The position numbers were made by a program, and so were the translations under genes. The notes beneath the pieces were generated by a model that searched no databases, was not told where the DNA came from, and saw only the letters and a list, made by a program, of their open reading frames with translations. A stretch of 8,081 nt of DNA from Desulfohalobiaceae bacterium (GTDB lineage Bacteria; Desulfobacterota; Desulfovibrionia; Desulfovibrionales; Desulfothermaceae): assembly GCA_021737525.1 (NCBI GenBank), contig JAIPDU010000070.1, positions 1 to 8,081 on the forward strand. The letters are read 5' to 3'. This document shows positions 6,091 through 8,081 of this stretch, piece by piece (within the stretch, counting starts at the first letter, position 1; each line of letters starts with the position of its first letter).

Positions 6091-6930
6091 CTACATGGCC
6101 CGCAACCGGTTGATCCGCTCCTCGATGGGGGGATGGGTGCTGAAGAGGTTGGCCAGGTTCTTGCCGCGAAAGGGATTGACAATGAACATGTGCGCCGTGG
6201 ATTGGTCCCCTGCGCGCATGGGGATTTTCCTGCTGTAGGCGTCCATCTTCTCCAGGGCCCCGGCCAGATAGGCGGGATTGCCGGCGAATTTCGCCCCGGC
6301 CTGATCCGCCATATATTCCCTGGAGCGGGAAATGGCCATCTGGATGAACAGGGCCGCAATCGGGGCGATAATGGACAGGACAATGGCCACAATGGGATTG
6401 CCCCCTTCCTCGCTGTCCCCGCCCATACCGAAAATGGCGGCCCAGCGGACCATGGTGGAGATGAACATGATCACCCCGGCCAGCGTGGCGGCCACGGTCT
6501 GGATCAGGATGTCCCGGTTGCGGATGTGGCCCAGCTCGTGGCCCAGCACCCCTTTGAGCTCTTCCTTGGAGAGGATCTCCAGTATCCCCTGGGTCACGGC
6601 CACTACCCCGTGATCGGGATTGCGGCCCGTGGCGAAGGCGTTGGGGGATTTCTCCGGAATGATGAAGACCCTGGGCTTGGGGATACCCGCCTGCTGGCTC
6701 AGCTCGTCCACGATCTCGTGCAGCTTGGGGGCATCGGAGGGGCTTACCTCGTTCGCCTTGTACATGCGCAGCACGATCCGATCCGAGAACCAGTAGCTGC
6801 CCACGTTCATCGCGATGGCGAGGACAAAGGCAATGGCCAAGCCGCCGTTTCCGCCCAGCACCCGGCCGAAAATCAGGATCAATCCGGTCAAGAGCCCCAG
6901 CAGGAGCCCTGTTTTCAACTGGTTGCTCAT
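6091..6930 (-). CDS. htpX: HtpX, membrane zinc metalloprotease (M48 family)
   Basis: 279 residues, the usual HtpX length. The zinc site HELGH is at 131-135, with the third ligand probably E205 in SREYMAD. Four hydrophobic segments (about 4-22, 29-47, 143-163 and 180-199) place the catalytic domain in the cytoplasm, attached to the inner membrane. The conserved FSTHPP stretch at 263-268 is present, so the protein is full length. By family knowledge HtpX degrades misfolded membrane proteins together with FtsH and is induced by heat or envelope stress. A TAAGGAG site precedes the ATG. The gene lies 104 nt downstream of hsp20 on the same strand with no terminator or convincing promoter between, which suggests a shared heat-shock transcript. 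It ends at the strong terminator at 6022-6050. Confidence 0.95.
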   Translation of the reverse strand: MSNQLKTGLLLGLLTGLILIFGRVLGGNGGLAIAFVLAIAMNVGSYWFSDRIVLRMYKANEVSPSDAPKLHEIVDELSQQAGIPKPRVFIIPEKSPNAFATGRNPDHGVVAVTQGILEILSKEELKGVLGHELGHIRNRDILIQTVAATLAGVIMFISTMVRWAAIFGMGGDSEEGGNPIVAIVLSIIAPIAALFIQMAISRSREYMADQAGAKFAGNPAYLAGALEKMDAYSRKIPMRAGDQSTAHMFIVNPFRGKNLANLFSTHPPIEERINRLRAM

Positions 6931-6960
6931 CCTTGTATCTCCTTATCCATTATGCTCGAT

Positions 6961-6976
6961 TGAATGAATGAATGAA
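6961..6976. repeat. Tetranucleotide repeat TGAA x4 upstream of htpX
   Basis: Four perfect tandem copies of TGAA, about 30 nt upstream of the htpX start codon in the hsp20-htpX spacer. The tract is short and could arise by chance. Slippage here would change spacing in the leader but not a reading frame. Confidence 0.6.
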
Positions 6977-7034
6977 ATATGCGTTTCCGCTTCCCGGCCG
7001 GTCCTGCCCCTATTTCGAACATAGTCGGCACGGC

Positions 7035-7487
7035 CTAGGTCTGGACCACTTCAATCCGCCGCTTCCCCTGCCGTCTTCCCGTCTTGGGCACGAGGACCAC
7101 CAGGAGGCCGTTCTCCAGACGGGCCCTGATCCCTTCCGGATCCGTTCCCTGAGGCAAACGGAACCTCCGGGCGAAGGGACCAAAGGAGCGCTCCAGGACA
7201 TGGTGGGAAAAGCGGCCACCCTCCCGATTCGAGCCCCTGTGTCCGTAGATAAGGAGCTCGCCGTCCCGAAGCTCCACACCCACCTCTTCCTTGCTCAAAC
7301 CGGGCAACTCCATCTGGATCACGTATTTTTCCCGGGTCTCGTACGCATCTGTCACGGGCTTCCAGCAGCCCCCCTCCCGGACCCTTTGCTGCAGGTCGAA
7401 TTTCTCCCAGGCCTCGTCCAGCAACTGGTCCATACGCTGCTTCATGTCCGGTACGTCGCCCCAGTCCCCGCCTTGCGATCGCTGCAT
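7035..7487 (-). CDS. Hsp20 family small heat-shock protein
   Basis: 150 residues with an alpha-crystallin domain at about 42-133. Recognisable parts are MELPGLSKEEV (59-69), the GPFARRFRLP strand (103-112) and the signature ARLENGLLVVLVPK (122-135), followed by a short basic tail ending in RRIEVVQT. The start at 7485-7487 was preferred because purine-rich GGGAGC lies about 8 nt upstream. An in-frame ATG at 7529 would give 164 residues but has only a distant AAGGGA. The N-terminal arm is rich in Gln and charged residues, as is usual. Small heat-shock proteins bind unfolding proteins without ATP and hand them to DnaK or proteases. Its neighbour htpX fits a stress-response role. No CIRCE-type repeat is seen upstream. 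Confidence 0.9.
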   Translation of the reverse strand: MQRSQGGDWGDVPDMKQRMDQLLDEAWEKFDLQQRVREGGCWKPVTDAYETREKYVIQMELPGLSKEEVGVELRDGELLIYGHRGSNREGGRFSHHVLERSFGPFARRFRLPQGTDPEGIRARLENGLLVVLVPKTGRRQGKRRIEVVQT

Positions 7488-7552
7488 TTCCTTTGCTCCC
7501 AGAATCTGATCTCTATCAACCGACTCCATTGTCGCACTTTTAGATCCCTTAT

Positions 7553-7580
7553 TGAATAATCAATCCCACCGGATTGTCAA
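7553..7580 (-). promoter_or_regulatory. Candidate promoter of hsp20
   Basis: On the minus strand TTGACA (7575-7580) is followed after 16 nt by TATTCA (7553-7558). The -35 box is perfect and the -10 box matches only 3 of 6 positions. Transcription would start near 7546, giving a leader of about 60 nt for the preferred start codon. No sigma32-type CTTGAA/CCCCAT pair was found. Confidence 0.45.
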
Positions 7581-7595
7581 CTGATATGTGCCCGG

Positions 7596-7607
7596 TCAGC
7601 AGGCTGA
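7596..7607. promoter_or_regulatory. Inverted repeat upstream of the hsp20 promoter
   Basis: TCAGC-AG-GCTGA, a perfect 5-bp dyad centred about 55 nt upstream of the predicted hsp20 transcription start. The placement suits an activator site. The binding protein is unknown and a 5-bp dyad may be chance. Confidence 0.25.
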
Positions 7608-7817
7608 ATTCGTCCTCACATACCCCTCATTCCCAGGCTGCCTCGGGCCCAGCGAAGCGCTCCACTCGCCTTCGCCGTAGCTTCTGTGAATTCAAGGCGT
7701 TAGACACATTTTCATACCAAATCAACCGCCAAGACACCAGGGACCTGCCCCGCCAGGCTACACGAAGGGGCCGCTCCATCGAGGGCGGAGCGGGGAAGGG
7801 GTAGTATGGTTCCACCT
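7608..7817. other. Non-coding stretch between the divergent promoters
   Basis: About 210 bp without a credible gene. It holds a bulged hairpin at 7652-7675 (stem GCGAA/TTCGC plus GCG/CGC), an 8-bp palindrome TGAATTCA at 7687-7694, and a segment near 7727-7768 containing CGCCAAGACACCAGGG that recalls a family of intergenic repeats common in environmental bacteria. A perfect 7-bp inverted repeat follows at 7771-7793. No RNA gene or riboswitch was recognised. Confidence 0.4.
7771..7793. repeat. Perfect 7-bp inverted repeat upstream of the aminotransferase promoter
   Basis: CCGCTCC and GGAGCGG separated by 9 nt, ending 24 nt upstream of the -35 box at 7818. It is not followed by a T run on either strand, so it is more likely a protein site or a chance dyad than a terminator. 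Confidence 0.5.
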
Positions 7818-7845
7818 TTGACAGAAAGAAGGCATGACATATAAA
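7818..7845 (+). promoter_or_regulatory. Strong sigma70-type promoter of the aminotransferase gene
   Basis: TTGACA (7818-7823), a 16-nt spacer, then TATAAA (7840-7845). The -35 box is perfect and the -10 box matches 5 of 6 positions. Transcription would start near 7852, giving a leader of about 135 nt. Confidence 0.75.
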
Positions 7846-7853
7846 ACATAGAT

Positions 7854-7940
7854 TCAGACCTGCCCCAACTCCGGATCGGGCTGCATCCAGGCCGCGTTTC
7901 CCCGCCACTGGTCTGAGCCGCCCCGCACTCCGAGTGCGGG
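7854..7940 (+). promoter_or_regulatory. Structured 5' leader of the aminotransferase gene
   Basis: Starting almost at the predicted transcription start, TCAGACC (7854-7860) pairs perfectly with GGTCTGA (7910-7916) and encloses 49 nt with only weak internal pairing. A second stem follows at 7922-7940: CCCGCACT pairs with AGTGCGGG over a 3-nt loop. No U run follows, so it is not a simple terminator. It does not match SAM-I or other riboswitch consensus sequences I know. A cis-acting RNA element is possible. Confidence 0.4.
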
Positions 7941-7986
7941 ACGAATTCTCCCATCAGGAACCCGGAAACGCTTGAGGAGGGCCACC

Positions 7987-8081
7987 ATGCAACAGTTTCC
8001 CAGGATGCAGCGGCTCCCGCCCTACGTCTTCGCCGTGGTCAACGACCTCAAGCTCCAGATGCGCCGGGAGCACGAGGACAT
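7987..8081 (+). CDS. AlaC-like class I/II aminotransferase, N-terminal fragment
   Basis: Only the first 31 codons lie in the window. The opening residues, including RMQRLPPYVFAVVNDLK, closely resemble the start of PLP-dependent aminotransferases of the AlaC/YfdZ and LL-diaminopimelate aminotransferase-like group, where RLPPYVF and a following LKM/LQMRR stretch are typical. A GAGGAGG site lies just upstream of the ATG. Such enzymes make alanine from pyruvate and glutamate or serve in related amino-acid synthesis. The PLP lysine and substrate residues are outside the window, so specificity cannot be judged. It is transcribed away from hsp20 from its own strong promoter. Confidence 0.75.
   Translation, partial: MQQFPRMQRLPPYVFAVVNDLKLQMRREHED

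Noticed and set aside
6942..6960. CATAAT as a -10 box for a separate htpX promoter
   Set aside because: No acceptable -35 box lies 16-18 nt upstream, and transcription would start inside or after the ribosome site.
7833..7850. Tiny ORF ATG-ACA-TAT-AAA-ACA-TAG as a leader peptide
   Set aside because: It overlaps the -10 box and would not be transcribed from the predicted start.
7627..7908. Minus-strand open frame of 93 codons in the divergent intergenic region
   Set aside because: It would read across the aminotransferase promoter and leader, has no ribosome site and its protein shows no family character.
7922..7940. Strong stem-loop as an intrinsic terminator or attenuator
   Set aside because: It is followed by ACGAATTCTC, not a U run, so simple intrinsic termination is not supported.

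Overview
The window looks like chromosomal DNA of a dissimilatory sulfate-reducing bacterium. Moderate-to-high GC, a full dsrMKJOP operon of the sulfate-reducer layout and an AlaC-type aminotransferase start all fit a Desulfovibrio-like member of the Desulfobacterota. The genus is inferred from protein character; no rRNA or other marker is present. There are no mobile elements, CRISPR arrays or RNA genes.

Region 1 (1-5964, minus strand) is one compact transcription unit. From its start at the right it reads: promoter (5937-5964), a structured leader of about 120 nt, an RsbRD-N-terminal-domain protein started by GTG, then dsrM, dsrK, dsrJ, dsrO, dsrP and a small 2[4Fe-4S] ferredoxin at the left edge. 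The genes from dsrM to dsrP are separated by 3, 3, -14 and 9 nt, so translational coupling is likely. DsrMKJOP is a membrane complex linked to sulfite reduction. DsrM (diheme b) and DsrP (NrfD-like) sit in the membrane. DsrK (HdrD-like CCG protein) faces the cytoplasm. DsrJ (triheme c) and DsrO (Tat-exported Fe-S protein) face the periplasm. The complex is thought to pass electrons between the quinone pool or periplasm and the DsrC trisulfide made by DsrAB sulfite reductase. The flanking ferredoxin and RsbRD-like genes are accessory members with no settled role.

Region 2 (6022-7580, minus strand) is a protein quality-control pair: hsp20 (small heat-shock chaperone), then htpX (membrane zinc protease), ending in a strong intrinsic terminator (6022-6050) that insulates it from the dsr operon.

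Region 3 (7488-7986) is a divergent intergenic region of about 500 bp. It holds an hsp20 promoter facing left and a strong sigma70-type promoter facing right, with several inverted repeats between and around them. The right-hand promoter drives a leader of about 135 nt with two clear stem-loops, then an aminotransferase gene that runs off the window after 31 codons.

No wholly new system is visible. The parts most worth a second look are the dsr accessory genes (RsbRD-like protein and ferredoxin), the two dyads flanking the dsr promoter, the coordinated loss of one cluster site in DsrO, and the structured leader of the aminotransferase gene.
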